A DNA stretch of 64,000 nt from Anisus vortex (lineage: Eukaryota; Mollusca; Gastropoda; Planorbidae): the NCBI GenBank assembly GCA_949126835.1, contig OX421503.1, positions 3,429,001 to 3,493,000 of the forward strand, written 5' to 3'. The position numbers and the translations under genes are program-made. This document shows positions 31,075 through 42,767 of this stretch, piece after piece. Below the pieces are notes generated by a model. The model saw only the letters and a list, made by a program, of their open reading frames with translations. It was not told the origin of the DNA and made no database searches. Within the stretch, counting starts at the first letter, position 1; the number at the start of each line of letters is the position of its first letter.

Positions 31075-31500
31075 TGAGGCTCCCTCTATAAAGCGTCTTA
31101 CGCTCATCCCTCGTCTTAGTCTAGTCCTGCATTTCGATTAGTGTCTTAAATTATGTTAACTTACTGGTTTTACTGGTTAATTTAGGAAACCCATTATATG
31201 TCCGTATGCCACTCAAAAATAAAGAGTACTTACATGCATTTGTTCTCGCCTAAATGACCAAAATAAAAGTCTGTGTTCTTACGTTTATCTGAGTATTGCA
31301 ACTGGTTGTTACTGTGTTGTGTTTCTAAACTAAGAGTTTAATGCCTTATGTATTATTACTGATTTACTCTTTGCCCTTCTGTCCTCTAGTGTTTCTAGGT
31401 TTAGTGATTTAACTATTAGTGTAAAAGCTTTGAATATTCGCTAGAAATGAATCTTGCAGCTCTGTTCTGAATGTGTTCTAATTTTTAACTGTTTTTGCTA
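31075..31500 (-). mobile_element. LINE-A 3' fragment
   Basis: Shows in reverse the 3' UTR, FFPSGIRAWNGL region, LIPYAR region and NLETLEDRRAK region. Its 5' break abuts the unrelated LINE fragment that follows. Confidence 0.82.
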
Positions 31501-31501
31501 G

Positions 31502-31800
31502 TTGATGAGAATATCATGGACTGAAAAGAAATGTAATGCAGAAGTGTTGAAAACAGCATGTACCTCAAGAGAACTCATTAAAACAATTAGGAACAGACAG
31601 ATGACATTCCTAGGACACATCTATAGAAAAAATGGTATAGAAAGATCGGCTTTGTGTGGAAAAGTATCTGGTAAGAGAGACAGAAGAAGACAAAGGCTGA
31701 CGTATGTAGAAAGCCTGAAGGAATGGGCCACAGGAAAGAATGGATAGTCATGACCGCCGATGTCTGCTCCGGACCTGGCACCTAAAAAAGAAGAAGATGG
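31502..31800 (+). mobile_element. LINE C-terminal fragment
   Basis: Open for 81 codons: RISWTEKKCNAEVLKTA, ELIKTIRNRQMTFLGHIYRK and SGKRDRRRQRLTYVESLKEW. This is the post-RT C-terminus of a LINE-encoded reverse transcriptase (RISWT....NEEVL, RR.QM.FLGH..R, GRRDRGRQR.TY). It lacks the start and the catalytic domain. Confidence 0.82.
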
Positions 31801-32180
31801 GTCCTTTACAGAAGTTGAATATTTTAGAACAGGTCTTACCAATGTGAGATATCAAGTTAGTTTAATATTCTTATTACATTACATTTGTAAAAGCTCCTTT
31901 TTATAAAGTCTAATGCTTTGTTAGATTTCTTAAATTCATCAATATGTGGATTCTAAGAAAATTTATCCTTTGTTTTTACGCCTAAGTATTTAGCATTTTT
32001 TTTATTTTGGTAAGGGCTTTACTATTAATAAAGTAGTTAGTAATTATTTGTTTCTTTTTCTTGGATACCTTAAGCAGTCAGCTTTCTTTTGGGTAAAACG
32101 ACATACATATAGAGCTAATCAATAATTTAAAACTTTACATTCATTGGACTAAGCAAATTAAATTATAATGAACACTTTCT
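31801..32180. other. A+T-rich spacer
   Basis: Nothing recognised. Confidence 0.4.
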
Positions 32181-32606
32181 TGCATAGCGTCCAATATATT
32201 GGACACTTTTTCGATTTTTTTTTAATTCCCATAACTTTAGCTTTCTGCTAAAGATATTTTGTTCTGTGTCTTAATGTTTATATGGACCATGTTTTTTAAT
32301 AACCAAGAGCCGGTACTCTTGACTACTTTTTTTTCAATAACAATTACAATGGAATGATCTTCAAAGCCTTTAAAAGGTAAAGGACAATTTTTTTTGTACT
32401 CAATACAATACTTCTAATAATTTAAAAATTCATTGAAAGTGTGTATTTATGATACAGCTACATAACTAAACAGATTCTAGCGTATATATTTTGATATTTT
32501 TATGTCAGAGTGATTTTTAGTGCCATGTCCAGTATATTGGACACCAAGCATAGAAGTAGGAAGTACTATTTATTGGAATGTCTAGTATATTGGACGCCGT
32601 GCATAT
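32181..32606. mobile_element. Palindrome-ended element of unknown type, about 425 bp
   Basis: The left end reads TGCATAGCGTCCAATATATT and continues GGACAC. The right end, reversed, reads TGCACGGCGTCCAATATACT and continues AGACA. The perfect 16-bp palindrome GTCCAATATATTGGAC lies at 32189-32204, with near copies at 32527-32542 and 32580-32595. There is no open frame. It could be a MITE with palindromic subterminal motifs. Confidence 0.55.
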
Positions 32607-33300
32607 GAGGACCGTTACTGCGTATTGGTGGAATATTTAAAAAAATGTATTATGTCTCTAGGTATGAAATAGAATGACAGAGGAGATGAATGTTTGTTGT
32701 ATTATATTATACAAAGCTCACAAGAAACCGTATATATAAAAATGTTAAGTAAATGTAACCCAAAAAACCATGCAATGAACTAAAAAAATAATTATTGTTT
32801 TTCATATTTTACTTTATCGACTTAGCTAATTTTTCTCACTTTTTATTATAACATTTATCCTTTTCAAACTGGTACATGCTATATTTTCATGTGTTTAATT
32901 GCTAATTATAAAATATTTAAATTTTTTAATGAATATTATTTATGAGTTATAAAATAATTTTTTGGGCAATTTATATAGACCGAAATAAAAAAAATATCAT
33001 AATTTCATAAAGTTCTAAAGAAAAACAATCAAAACTAGCCAGTTACCCACAGAAACTATAATACAAAAAATATTTGTTTAAGACTTCCGTAAAATAATTT
33101 TAATTTAGAAAATGTTAAGATTTAAAAAAATATATGATTTTTTTCAAGATGGCCGCCATTGCCATGGTAACATATACTAACATTATTATTAAAAAAATAT
33201 TTTTTAGTCTATCCTAGTCATATATAATATGGGGGTGAAACATTACATTATTTAACATGTAACTACATGATATAGCTTAATAATGCAGCAACCCCTTTAA
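32607..33300. other. A+T-rich spacer
   Basis: Nothing recognised. Confidence 0.4.
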
Positions 33301-34095
33301 ATGATTTTTTGGTTTTATTATCAAACGGTTGATGCAATAAAAAAAAACAATGTCATATTCAGACTCAGCATGCTCAAATTAATTAATAAACATCAAACAA
33401 TTTTGATAAACAGAGAAAAAGATTTTTTGTTACATTGTGTAATAAATGATAAGTTATCCTGGAACCCTCATATTGATGAAGCAATTAAAAAATATCAAAC
33501 AAATATTAGGATTCATATAAAGGAACTTTTACAAATGTAATAATAATAAAAAAAACTAAATTGCTATCTCACATCAGTTAGGCCTATACTATAATATGCA
33601 TGATCTGTATGGGACCCATCAACTAAAAAAAAACATAAAAAAATTAGAACAAATTCCAAAAAGAGCTGCAAGGTTCATAACTAGTGAATATTCCCAATTA
33701 ACAAGAGTAACACCATTAGTCAAATCATTAAACCTAGAAACACTAGAAGACAGAAGGGCAAAGAGTAAAGTAGTAATAATACATAAGGTATTAAACTCTA
33801 ATTTAGAAATACAACCCAATAACAACCTGTTGCAAAGCTGAGATAAACATAAAGACAAAAACACTTTCCTTATCCCCTATGCGAGAACAAATGCATATAA
33901 GTACTCTTTCTTCCCGAGTGGCATTCGGGCATGGAATGGGTTGACAGAACAAACCAGGAAAACCATGAACTTAACATCATTTAAAACATTAATAAAAATG
34001 CAAGACTAGACTCGGACCACGGATGAGCGTAGGGCGCAATAATCTTCTCTATAGAAGGTGCGTCTTTAATGTATAAGATAAGATAAGATAAGACT
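33301..34095 (+). mobile_element. LINE-A, longest copy in the window, with AGATA tail
   Basis: Pieces of a CR1-like reverse transcriptase C-terminus: VINDKLSWNPHIDEAIKK, then KKLEQIPKRAARFITSEYSQ, SLNLETLEDRRAKSKVVIIH, TFLIPYARTNAYKYSFFPSG and IRAWNGL. The palm domain is absent, and stops and a deletion break the frame. The 3' UTR leads to ATAAGATAAGATAAGATAAG (34072-34093), a pentanucleotide tail. At least eight other fragments in the window belong to this family. Confidence 0.88.
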
Positions 34096-34192
34096 CGGCC
34101 CGACGGGCTGCAGTGGGCATTGATTTTACCACCCGGACACACTGTGTAATAAGATCTCAAACACGTGGCATTGGCTTCCTCCTTTCTTAGCC

Positions 34193-34197
<5 letters not shown>

Positions 34198-34279
<82 letters not shown>

Positions 34280-34290
34280 AGAGAGATATC
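34198..34290. repeat. (GA)n microsatellite
   Basis: A near-pure GA dinucleotide run with two interruptions. Confidence 0.95.
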
Positions 34291-35110
34291 TTATAATTGT
34301 TTATCAAAGCATGCACCTAAAAGAAGGACACAATAAAGACGTCCCCATATTTATTATGTATTCAAAAATCTAGACACATTTCAGGAAAAGTTATTTGTAC
34401 TATCGAGAACACAAAAACGAATGGTAAACAAAGTTCAAAACAGCACACGTAAAACGCCAACCGCAATGGATTTAAATTATGTCTCATATACCTCTATAAT
34501 GCATGTACATATTCTGAGTGGATATTATATTGTATTCAAGCAGTAGGAGAAAATCTCGCCTCTCAGCAAGCGGGTGGATATAATATGGCGTATCTTAAAG
34601 CAATCGTTTAACGCAATATGCATAAACAATTAGCTACGAGTTCAAAGTTCATAATGAAGTCGTATTCATATGGGATCAAAATTGACTCAAAAGCCTCTCT
34701 ATCTGCCAGTTTGAGTATGATATATACATCTGTTGCCTAGACGGGAGTTGAATACGTTATTTTTCAACGTGGCCTAGACGCTGGGGAAATGTTGACGTAT
34801 ACCTAACATTTGTGGCAACAATGACATTGCTTAATAAAGTAAATCCAATTCGGAGCGTCCGCAGATAACAACATGTTACAATAGTCTGAATTGGCACTTG
34901 GCTATGTCATATTCAAATGATGTTACGGCATTAGCGGTCCCAGTGAATAAAGAAAACACATATCAACTAGGAAAATTTGTTAAGGTTTTATTACACATAC
35001 ATATTACTGTAATATTAATTTAATAGTACTTTAATGAAGATGTTATTAATATAAGTAACTAAAAAAGCAATGTAGCCAGTGGAGCAATTTTATTTGAAGG
35101 CCGTCTAAGT
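34291..35110. other. Spacer, nothing recognised
   Basis: A+T-rich; no feature supported. Confidence 0.4.
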
Positions 35111-35114
35111 ATCG

Positions 35115-35440
35115 TTTACCATTTTCTAAGGCTATGACATACTAGGGGAATGTGTGGTCATCACAGTGCCACTAACTAATGAAAGGCACCTTATGGACAA
35201 AACAAATCAAAGGGCTGTTAAGGCAGCTTTAACCATTTTATGTGACCACGGCATATAAGGGGATTGTAGGGTCAGTACAATGATTATTTACCTTTAAGTT
35301 ACCCTAGCTTAAGTCAGGTACCCATCAATACTGTGTAGACTTAGGCAAACCCTCTAGTCCTGGGAACGAATACTAACCTTCATCTGGATTCAAACCCAGA
35401 ACCGTGAGTACACCTGCATGCAGGCTGCAGCTCGACCAGG
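35115..35440 (-). mobile_element. SINE-A, diverged, with partial internal duplication
   Basis: Reverse SINE-A with head near 35385-35440 (ATTCAAACCCAGAACC), body motifs ACCCTCTAGTC, TACCCATC, CACGGCATATAAGGGGATTG and, further left, a second copy of the 3' part (CTATGACATACTAGGGGAAT). Confidence 0.7.
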
Positions 35441-35577
35441 AATACCCCCTTGTAATAAAATCCTTATTCTTTTTATATCGACATAAACCAAATAGCCAGT
35501 AAAGCAGCGTTTAAAATTGTCCGTTTCCATAGTAAACTATTACCGGAATATTGCTCTAATCTCTCTCCCTCTCTCTG

Positions 35578-35588
35578 TATTATATATA

Positions 35589-35660
<72 letters not shown>

Positions 35661-35712
35661 TATACTATAATACGAGTTAAAATTGTATGTATATATATAT
35701 ATATATATCTGG
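35578..35712. repeat. (TA)n microsatellite
   Basis: Two TA-rich runs separated by about 30 bp of unique sequence. Confidence 0.93.
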
Positions 35713-36071
35713 AAATTTTCTTCAAAAGCGCTCTAACGATTATCTTCATGTTTTAATGCACGACTTGTTTCACCTAAAAAAAAATCTACACCTTTTCGGC
35801 CACACAAATAAAAATCGAAAATGAACGTTAGACAAAAATACGCTTTAGATTTATCGTAGATAATTGAATTTGGCCGTGAAAACATGCCATTGCTCGACCC
35901 ACATGTAGTGCTGCTTTCAAGAGCGGTGTTTTGTTGCGTCGCAGTTATGACGTTTCGGGAATACCCGTAGGCTTACTACAGCAGAAAGAAGTTTAATTTC
36001 TTGTTTAAACTACTGTTGCGCACCGATGATAGAAATAATTTAAAGCAAGACCAAGTGTAGTTTATGTAATG

Positions 36072-36200
36072 CAGGGGTGTCCAAACTACAGCCAGTGGGT
36101 AACGCGCGGGCGGACAAATGATAGTATGCGGCCCTCGCGGCTTATTTAGATTAGAACGTCTTCAATATATTTTAGATTACACTTCAATATATTTTAGATT
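36072..36200 (+). mobile_element. hAT-like end, truncated
   Basis: CAGGGGTGTCCAAACTACAG, then GTATGCGGCCCTCGCGG. This is the terminal and subterminal structure also seen at 42310-42394 and 54782. No matching right end with a target duplication was found. Confidence 0.6.
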
Positions 36201-36390
36201 AAATTAAAAAAAAAGAAAAACAAATACATATTTACGAATTATCTAATAGTCAGATAATAGTTTGCCGTTTAAAAAATAACAGAATTAGATTAAGTTTCAT
36301 CAAACTAAAGGTATATTTTTAACTTTCTTTTATCTGACATTTTTTGAAAAAAAACCACCTCTAAAACTTGTTTGTTTTTAAACAATGAAT

Positions 36391-36537
36391 AGCTGTATAT
36401 AGTGTACACTGTAGCAGATTACACTACACTGTATATAGTGTTCACTGTAGCAGTATACACTACGCTGTATATAGCATACAATGTAGCAGTATACTCTACA
36501 CTGTAAATAATAAACACTGTATTAGTATCCACTTTTT
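36391..36537. repeat. 36-bp tandem repeat, 4 copies
   Basis: Units begin CTGTATATAGTGTACACTG and contain GTAGCAG. The fourth unit is diverged. Confidence 0.85.
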
Positions 36538-37142
36538 TAAAAATTCAATAAATGTTTCATTAAAAATTTGTATGATTTGCTTATAAAGGCCTACCAAAGT
36601 AAGATATATTAGAATATGTTAACATTGTCAATTCGAAATCTGGTAAACTAGAAAAGATGTAAATTCAGTATATTCGTATTTTCCTTATAACAATAGTCAG
36701 AAGTGTAATATACTGTTAGTTTTATTGAGGGGCGGGGGGGGAGAAATTAAACACATCATCTAACGTAGCCTATATATATTATGATCTTTTCATTTGCAGT
36801 CTTTTCAATGAATAACATAATTTCACCTTTAAGTTAGTATTTAAGTTTAATGCTCAAAATTAAAAAAAAAAAAAAATGTTTATCATACCATTGTTTTAAT
36901 TAATCAACCTTATATTTTGCCGCGATAGTTTATTATAAATAGTAACACAAATGGAGGATATTAGATAATGTTAACACCAAACTATATTTTTTTACTTTTT
37001 TGTCAAACAATGTTTGGAATAATACATTGAAAACATTGAAAATCTCTATATATAAAAAGATCGTGTTTGTGTCCCCACGGATCCCTATTGTGTCACTGAC
37101 TTATTTAGGCCTAGTCCTATATACTGTCTAATAGCTTTTTAC

Positions 37143-37245
37143 ATCTGACATGTGCCTTCTCTAGCTAAGTTGTTAACGTAGAGGACTGCTGTGCGTGCGA
37201 CCCGGGTTCGATTCTCCAGTTAGACTATGCCTATTTTTTTTACCC
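37143..37245 (+). mobile_element. SINE-C, copy 2
   Basis: CTGACATGTGCCTTCTCTAG, then TTGTTAACGTAGAGGACTGC and the B-box GGGTTCGATTCTCC, followed by a T-rich stretch. Same order as 23490-23600. Confidence 0.65.
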
Positions 37246-37379
37246 GATTTACATTTATTCGTAGACCTTTTTAATTCCTATCAAACATATTTACCGGCCG
37301 TAACTCATTGTTAGCTTGAATGGGTTGAGGGAAGGAGTTGAAAAAATTGACATAATGTTATAGGAAAGTTTGACAGTTG

Positions 37380-37725
37380 TTAAAGTTAATTAATTAATTA
37401 ATTAATTGGTCATTTATATAGCGCCTCACTCCATGCTAATAAAAGCATGCTCAGCGCGCTCACAAAATCGAAACGACAATAACACTCTAAAATAGTTTTA
37501 AACAAGGTTTCGGCCGATGGAGGCACGAAACGACAATAACATTTTAAATAGTTTCAAACACGTTTTTTGCTGATGGATGTGTATTTGATCAATTTAGTTG
37601 AAAAGAAAAGTCTTCAAATTCTTCTTGAATGCCTTTTTTGACACAGAGTTTTTCAGTGTCTCAGGTAAGCCGTTCCACAGTGAAGGCGCCACAGATTCAA
37701 ACGAGCGTACACCAAATCACCAATA
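37380..37725 (-). mobile_element. LINE 3' end with internal 68-bp repeats
   Basis: Minus-strand translation reads APSLWNGLPETLKNSVSKKA, then FKKNLKTFLFN and stop, a typical CR1/jockey-like C-terminus. The 3' UTR contains two copies of a unit with TGTCGTTTCGTGCC and CATCGGC. The element ends at GCGCTATATAAATGACC with a TTAA-type repeat tail. The same units recur inverted at 40905-41010. Confidence 0.8.
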
Positions 37726-37799
37726 GGGGAAGGGGTAGAAGAACTAAAAATTGTAACGTAATTCACGATATTTTAAATTTAAACTTTTCATTTTCAGTC

Positions 37800-38370
37800 T
37801 TTTAAATAATAATAATAATAATAATATTTGTATAGCGCTGCCAACAAACATAATGTAAGCTCAGAGCGCGTTTAACATACAACTAAGAATACGGATATTA
37901 CACTAGGCCAGGTGACAGAGCTAAATTGATGATTTAAAAAAAAGACAAAACAAATAAATGTAGCATTAACTGACCCAACCCATAAATAAGACAGTAAGTT
38001 TCTAAAGCATGTTAAATGTTATCGAAGGTAAATATTGAAATAATGAGCTTTAAGTCCTTTTTGAAAGTAACAGTAGAGCTTGTTCGCCTCAGTTGAATGG
38101 GAAGTTGATTCCACACCTTCGGACCGGATACTGAGAAGGCTCTAAGGCCAACGGTCGTCAGAGAGAAACGGGGCTCTTCCAGAAGCGATGAGTTTGCAGA
38201 ACGAAGTGTTCTTTGCGGGACATAAGGTCTGATTAGTGCCTTGAGATAGGACGGAAACTCGTTATTAAAAATGCACTGATGGCATAGTAGCGTCACTTTA
38301 TACTCAATTCTGGCTTTCACGGGGAGCCATTGGAGCGAGCGTAGAAGGCAGTTCCCGAGTCTCTTTTAGA
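37800..38370 (-). mobile_element. LINE-C (L2/CR1-like) C-terminus and 3' end
   Basis: 102 codons open: CHQCIFNNEFPSYLKALIRP, YVPQRTLRSANSSLL, FSVSGPKVWNQLPIQLRR and TFKKDLKLI. This is the post-RT C-terminus of an L2/CR1-like LINE (P...LRS...LL, A.AGP.LWN.LP..LR). The 3' UTR ends in an ATT/AAT trinucleotide tail at 37806-37827. 5'-truncated. Confidence 0.88.
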
Positions 38371-38554
38371 CTTGCACATAAACAAACGCGCAGTACTTTT
38401 ATGTATGTATTCGTTGTAGCCTGGCGATTTAATGACATAAATGACATATATTTCTGTTGGATTTAAAACTGACAACTCTAGCCTACATGTTTTTTTTTTG
38501 GTTTAAAATGAGATTAAGCTGGGTTTTTTATTTTTTTTTTATTTTTTTTTTCGG

Positions 38555-38567
38555 GGGGGGGGGGGTT
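38555..38567. repeat. T tract followed by G homopolymer
   Basis: A T-rich tract from 38520 leads into a run of about 12 G residues. Confidence 0.9.
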
Positions 38568-38861
38568 CTCGGGGAAAATCTAGATATTAGACTGCACAAA
38601 TAAAAATCTGCTTCGACTGTTAGAATTTAAAGCCCATGTTATTCATAGTAGAAAAAAGAAAAAAGACAAATAGGCCTACAATTTATTGGTCTGGTAAAGA
38701 AGTATTTTTTAAATTTATGCACTGTTGTTTTACATACACATGATGTTAAGGTACAAGCGCCTGCTCTTTATTACCGATCGAATGATCGGTCACCTGGTAC
38801 TACATATATTATATAGGCCTATCTATATATAAATTATATAGGCCTATCTATATCATAATTG

Positions 38862-38941
38862 CCCAAAGAAATATGTCTGTTTGTGTATCGGAACGCTTTG
38901 TTCGAATTGGTTTCGAGAGTATAGACAGATTACGTAATATC
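38862..38941. repeat. Dispersed segment adjoining M1 MITE, copy 1
   Basis: TGTGTATCGGAACGCTT through GAGAGTATA.ACAGAT.ACGTAATATC also occurs at 45428-45507, again directly before an M1 end. So either M1 inserted into a repeat that then moved, or some M1 copies have longer ends. Confidence 0.7.
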
Positions 38942-39550
38942 AAAGACTATAATATGAGGACCGCTTGCGCTATTTTTAGAGCTCAAGTAATCCTGTGTTT
39001 GTTGCGCAGCAAATAAAGCGTGATCCAAACGACTTCTGCTGTATGCAACTGTCGATTTTAATCTTAATTTGAGTTCTTATCATGTAATATTGTACAGTAG
39101 CTCCTTTTATAAACATTTCCTTTTACAAATACATTATTTAAAAGTTGTAATTTACATCGATTATTCGTTTGTATATCGATTTTAATCCTTAGAGTTCTTA
39201 TCTTATAGATCAAATATAGGGCCTATTACAGAAGCTCCTTATTTGAAGACATTCTTCTACATATCTACAGTGAAACTATGAAATTTAGAATTTGAAACAT
39301 TTACTTTTATTATATAGATTTAATTGACGTCTATTTATCTGCATTGTATGTCTGTATTATTCCTTTATAAACTCCGACACCAACTGGCAACTATAAAACT
39401 TTATAGAGTTGTCCATTGATCAAATAATGGCGAATTACTAAATCGTAGTTCTATAATTGAGTTTGTGATAGTAAATTCCTTAACGTGAGTTTACGAGTCA
39501 TCAAAGAGCAGGTTTATCAAAGCAAGCGGTCAATCTTATTAAAGTCTTTG
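38942..39550 (+). mobile_element. M1 MITE copy 3, long form, 609 bp
   Basis: Ends AAAGACTATAATATGAGGAC and AATCTTATTAAAGTCTTTGG. The interior matches copy 1, but the middle is longer because a block of about 125 bp (CGATTTTAATC ... AGCTCCTT) is present twice, near 39052-39115 and 39177-39242. Confidence 0.75.
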
Positions 39551-40105
39551 GTAACATCTAAACAATATAACTATGCCCATATGTCCTACATGTGTATGTC
39601 TACACAATTTAGAATACGGTCCCTAAATGTGTTATGCTGATAGAATCCACATTTTATTTGCATACATGTACATACAATCTCTTAAGAGCCCTTAATGACA
39701 CAGTGTTGAATATATTATCATCCGCTTTGTTAGTGTATATATAAGATGACAAATGTAACTATAGTAAGAACAACGTTTCCAAGCACGAATCTACGTATAC
39801 GAACTGTGACAGGTGAGTATTGTTTATATTGTTCATTCAAGATATATTTGTAGAAAGAAAAACAACAAAAAAAAAACAACATGTTTTATTGTTGTTGTTT
39901 TTTAGGGTTTGAAAAGAGATTAAGTTGTTTGTTTTTTGCTTTGTGTTGTTTTTTGGCTGGTTTAATCAGGCAAAGTCTAGATATTATACTGCACAAAAAC
40001 AAATCTGATTTGACTGTTAGAATTTAAAGCCCGTCGTATTTTGTATATTTTACATACAAGCTAGTGTTTATATGTAACCCAATTTTAAAGGTGAATTACT
40101 CAATG
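39551..40105. other. Spacer, nothing recognised
   Basis: No feature is supported. Confidence 0.4.
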
Positions 40106-40107
40106 TG

Positions 40108-40222
40108 CTGCTGTGAATATTGCTGGCTACACAATCACCTAGTAAGCCGTGGCTACAGAGACTGGTGAACGCTGTTTCACCAGCCCTATGGATCAGTTTG
40201 GTCCGACGGGATACTTAACTTT
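40108..40222 (+). mobile_element. SINE-A 3' half
   Basis: GCTGGCTACACAATCACCTA, then GTAAGCCGTGGC, CTGGTGAACGCTG and GGTCCGACGGGATACTTAAC. The tRNA head is absent. Confidence 0.75.
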
Positions 40223-40234
40223 TTGCGGGTGGAG

Positions 40235-40445
40235 TGGATAGATGTGACTCAAAATTATAAAGATTGTGTTGCCCAGAGTTTCACTTCTATATGCCAGGTT
40301 CCATTTTGATACGATAAAGGATAGTGGTTCAGTTAGCCTTCGGAACGTGGGTCGGTGGATCGCCAACAAACCAGCCAGAAAGTTTTGCGAAGTTAATATA
40401 CACACGTTTAAAAAAAACATTCATATAGAAGACATATAAACTATG
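40235..40445 (+). other. Possible degraded LINE-like C-terminus
   Basis: One frame with shifts reads SVSLRNVGRWIANKPARKFC, then EVNIHTFKKNIHIEDI and stop. The terminal HTFKKNIHIED resembles LINE C-termini, but the match is weak and a host exon is not excluded. Confidence 0.3.
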
Positions 40446-40904
40446 AGGTAGCTTTTTTTTTTTGGCGCAAATTAAACATCTACTATATATACCCATTACT
40501 GAAAGGCATTAGATATAATAATATATTGTCCTTAAATTTACCTTAACACACAACAGACTACACAGTATATTATGTAATATAATACATTTCTTTCGGATTG
40601 AGGGGTGGGAAGGGTGGTAGTACATTTAACTAAAACGTAGCAGACAAGGTCCAAAGGAGAAAATTGCAAAGGTATTTACCCAGTTAAGCCAAATGAAATA
40701 TCATCATAATTTTGATACCGACTTGGCCAGTGTCGGTTTTTCTTGCCTTTTTGCAGCAGCTGGTTTAAAAACACACTTTCTTTTTTTTTTATTGGTTGCA
40801 TAGGAAATAGCAAGATAATTTAACTATAAACGCGCAGCGCTATAAATAATTTCACGACTCCATGTTTGAAAAAGCGTCCAACTCAATCGGCAAAAAAACT
40901 GAGC

Positions 40905-41010
40905 TTAAAACTAAATTGTCGTTTCGTGCCCCCATCGGCAAAAACCGTGTTTAAAACTATTTTAGAGTGTTATTGTCGTTTCGTGCCCCCATCGGCAAAA
41001 ACCTTATTTA
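40905..41010 (+). repeat. Inverted counterpart of the 37.5-kb LINE 3' UTR units
   Basis: Two units containing TTGTCGTTTCGTGCCCCCAT and CGGCAAAAACC with ACTATTTTAGAGTGTTA between them. The reverse complement is found at 37475-37575. Confidence 0.8.
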
Positions 41011-41079
41011 ACAACAAACTGTTACACTACACATGAACACCTGTATTAGTGGAAATGTAGATTAATTGTTTCCTGGATG

Positions 41080-42394
41080 CCAAAAAAAGCAGACAGTTCT
41101 GGCTTTATATTTGATGCCCCTAACATCAACTTTAACCTGAGATTATCATCGGACATGTTTGCTCTCAAATTGTTCCTGACGTAGGTATGTTGTTCCAAAA
41201 ATTAAAAGGTACATTGAAGCAAATGTTTTGACATTAGGAAAGACTTGCTTGGGCAAAAACTGGTAAAAACCCACCAGTCCTTTTTTGAATTTGTCCCTAA
41301 GGAGGTCATTTGCTTGAAACTCAATGACCTCCAGCTGCAGTTCGCCTAGGCAACTGGCCACATCTGTTTCAAATGGGCATTGAAACAGCCTCACTTCTTC
41401 TGCCTTTGAATCCTATTCATAAACCCGCTCCTGTTCTCGCATGCAAAAATGACGTTGGGAACTCAGCTGTAGTTTCAGCCATGAATACCTTGCACTGCTG
41501 AAAGTGCGTCAAGTTGTTCGCCTGTTCTTGTTCCGAAAACAATACAAGTTGAGATCTAAAGGCCCTAAGTTGGATGTATAGATCAAAAGCTAGATTTTCC
41601 TCTCATTGTAGTATTAGGCTCAGAAAATGTAAGTTACTAGTAGAAGCTAATTTCCATACTGCCTTTATTTTCCAGGAAGTCACATGTTTCCTTTCTTAAC
41701 TTAAATACTCTGCTCGGAACTTAGCCATCTAAGTGCTGTGTAATATGGTAAATCTTGCGATTCTGTGTCTGTATCTTTCAACATGTCTCTGAACTGTCTA
41801 TGGCTGAGCCCATGTGACCTTATTGAGATCACCATCTTCATCAAAGTATTCAGTACACTTCTAATGTCCAAATATTTAGCACACAAAGCTTGCTGGTGAT
41901 TAATACAGTGTAGAAACATTGGCTGTAGAATGTTTATTCCTCTTTGCACATCTGCTTCACTTGTCCAACAAAGCCTGTCCATATGCCACTCACGTTCTTT
42001 CCTACATCAACAGTCAGGCAACTCAGGCAGCTGAGGTTAGTCCAGTCCAAGTTATAATCTGCAAATGTCTTTGAATACATCATGTCCAGTGACAGTGTCA
42101 TACTTCGCCACTAGATGGCGTTATATCATCTCATTGAATGTAGACGTAAGTTGAAAAAGTAAGCAGCGAATAAGGTTTTTACAATGTAGTGATCGATTGG
42201 AAAACATAACGCACTACTGCCCGCCTCTATTTGAGTTCGGTAAAAACATAACGTCCACGTAGGCGGCGGCTGATCTTGGTAGGATATAGATCATTTTCCG
42301 TAATTTTTTTCGTAGCTGAAAAGGTTTCCGCGGGCCGCATGAGAAGGCTTCGAGGGCCGCATGCGGCCCTCGGGCCGCAGTTTGGAGACTCCTG
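41080..42394 (-). pseudogene. hAT transposase remnant with its 5' terminal region
   Basis: Minus-strand fragments of a hAT transposase of the ZBED5/GTF2IRD2-like type: DYNLDWTNLSC...TGFVGQVKQ, MFLHCINHQQALCAKYLD, IRSHGLSHRQFRDMLKD, LPYYTALRWLS, ELQLEVIEFQANDLLRDKF, and the dimerisation end with NLRANMSDDNLRLKLMLG. The element end CAGGAGTCTCCAAACTGCGG (42394 downward) carries GCGGCCCTCG subterminal repeats. The BED zinc finger and much of the N-terminal half are missing and several frameshifts occur, so it is inactive. Confidence 0.85.
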
Positions 42395-42636
42395 CTTAAA
42401 GGGATACTTTACTAATTGATTAATAGTCAATGTAATGGTCTTAATAACTAAACTTGTACAGTAATAAATCAGAAAAAGCTTACTTTTAGAAACCCCTTTT
42501 GGAAAAGATGATTTACGTGAATTTAAAAACACAGCGTCACCCTTTGGTGCATGCAATTGATATAACAAAGATCGGTCCAGCTGGTGATATATATATATAA
42601 TGCAATTAATAACTCTTTTATTTTTTTGTACATCAG

Positions 42637-42767
42637 AATTTAAAGCAAGAACCATGAAAATTTTAATTCTACTGGTCATTGCTGTTGTAGTAGTCTTGAA
42701 CATCGTTGCCGAATCTCTACCAAGTAAATTGACACAACAGGAAATTATGAATATAGTTCATAAACTA
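42637..42767 (+). CDS. First coding exon of a small secreted peptide gene
   Basis: Acceptor TTTTTGTACATCAG, then a 17-base leader and ATG at 42654. It encodes MKILILLVIAVVVVLNIVAE, then SLPSKLTQQEIMNIVHKL, with a strong donor CTA|GTAAGTT in phase 0. The first 20 residues are a clear signal peptide. Two downstream acceptors fit phase 0: 42980 would add 19 residues (LVSNVNAL...) before a stop, and 45707 would place TAA immediately, leaving a 19-residue mature peptide. Neither can be chosen from sequence alone. No family is recognised. Confidence 0.55.

Noticed and set aside
36072..42394. One complete 6.3-kb hAT element from the left end at 36072 to the right end at 42394
   Set aside because: The flanking 8-mers ATGTAATG and CTTAAAGG do not match, and several unrelated LINE and SINE pieces lie between. 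They are treated as separate ends.
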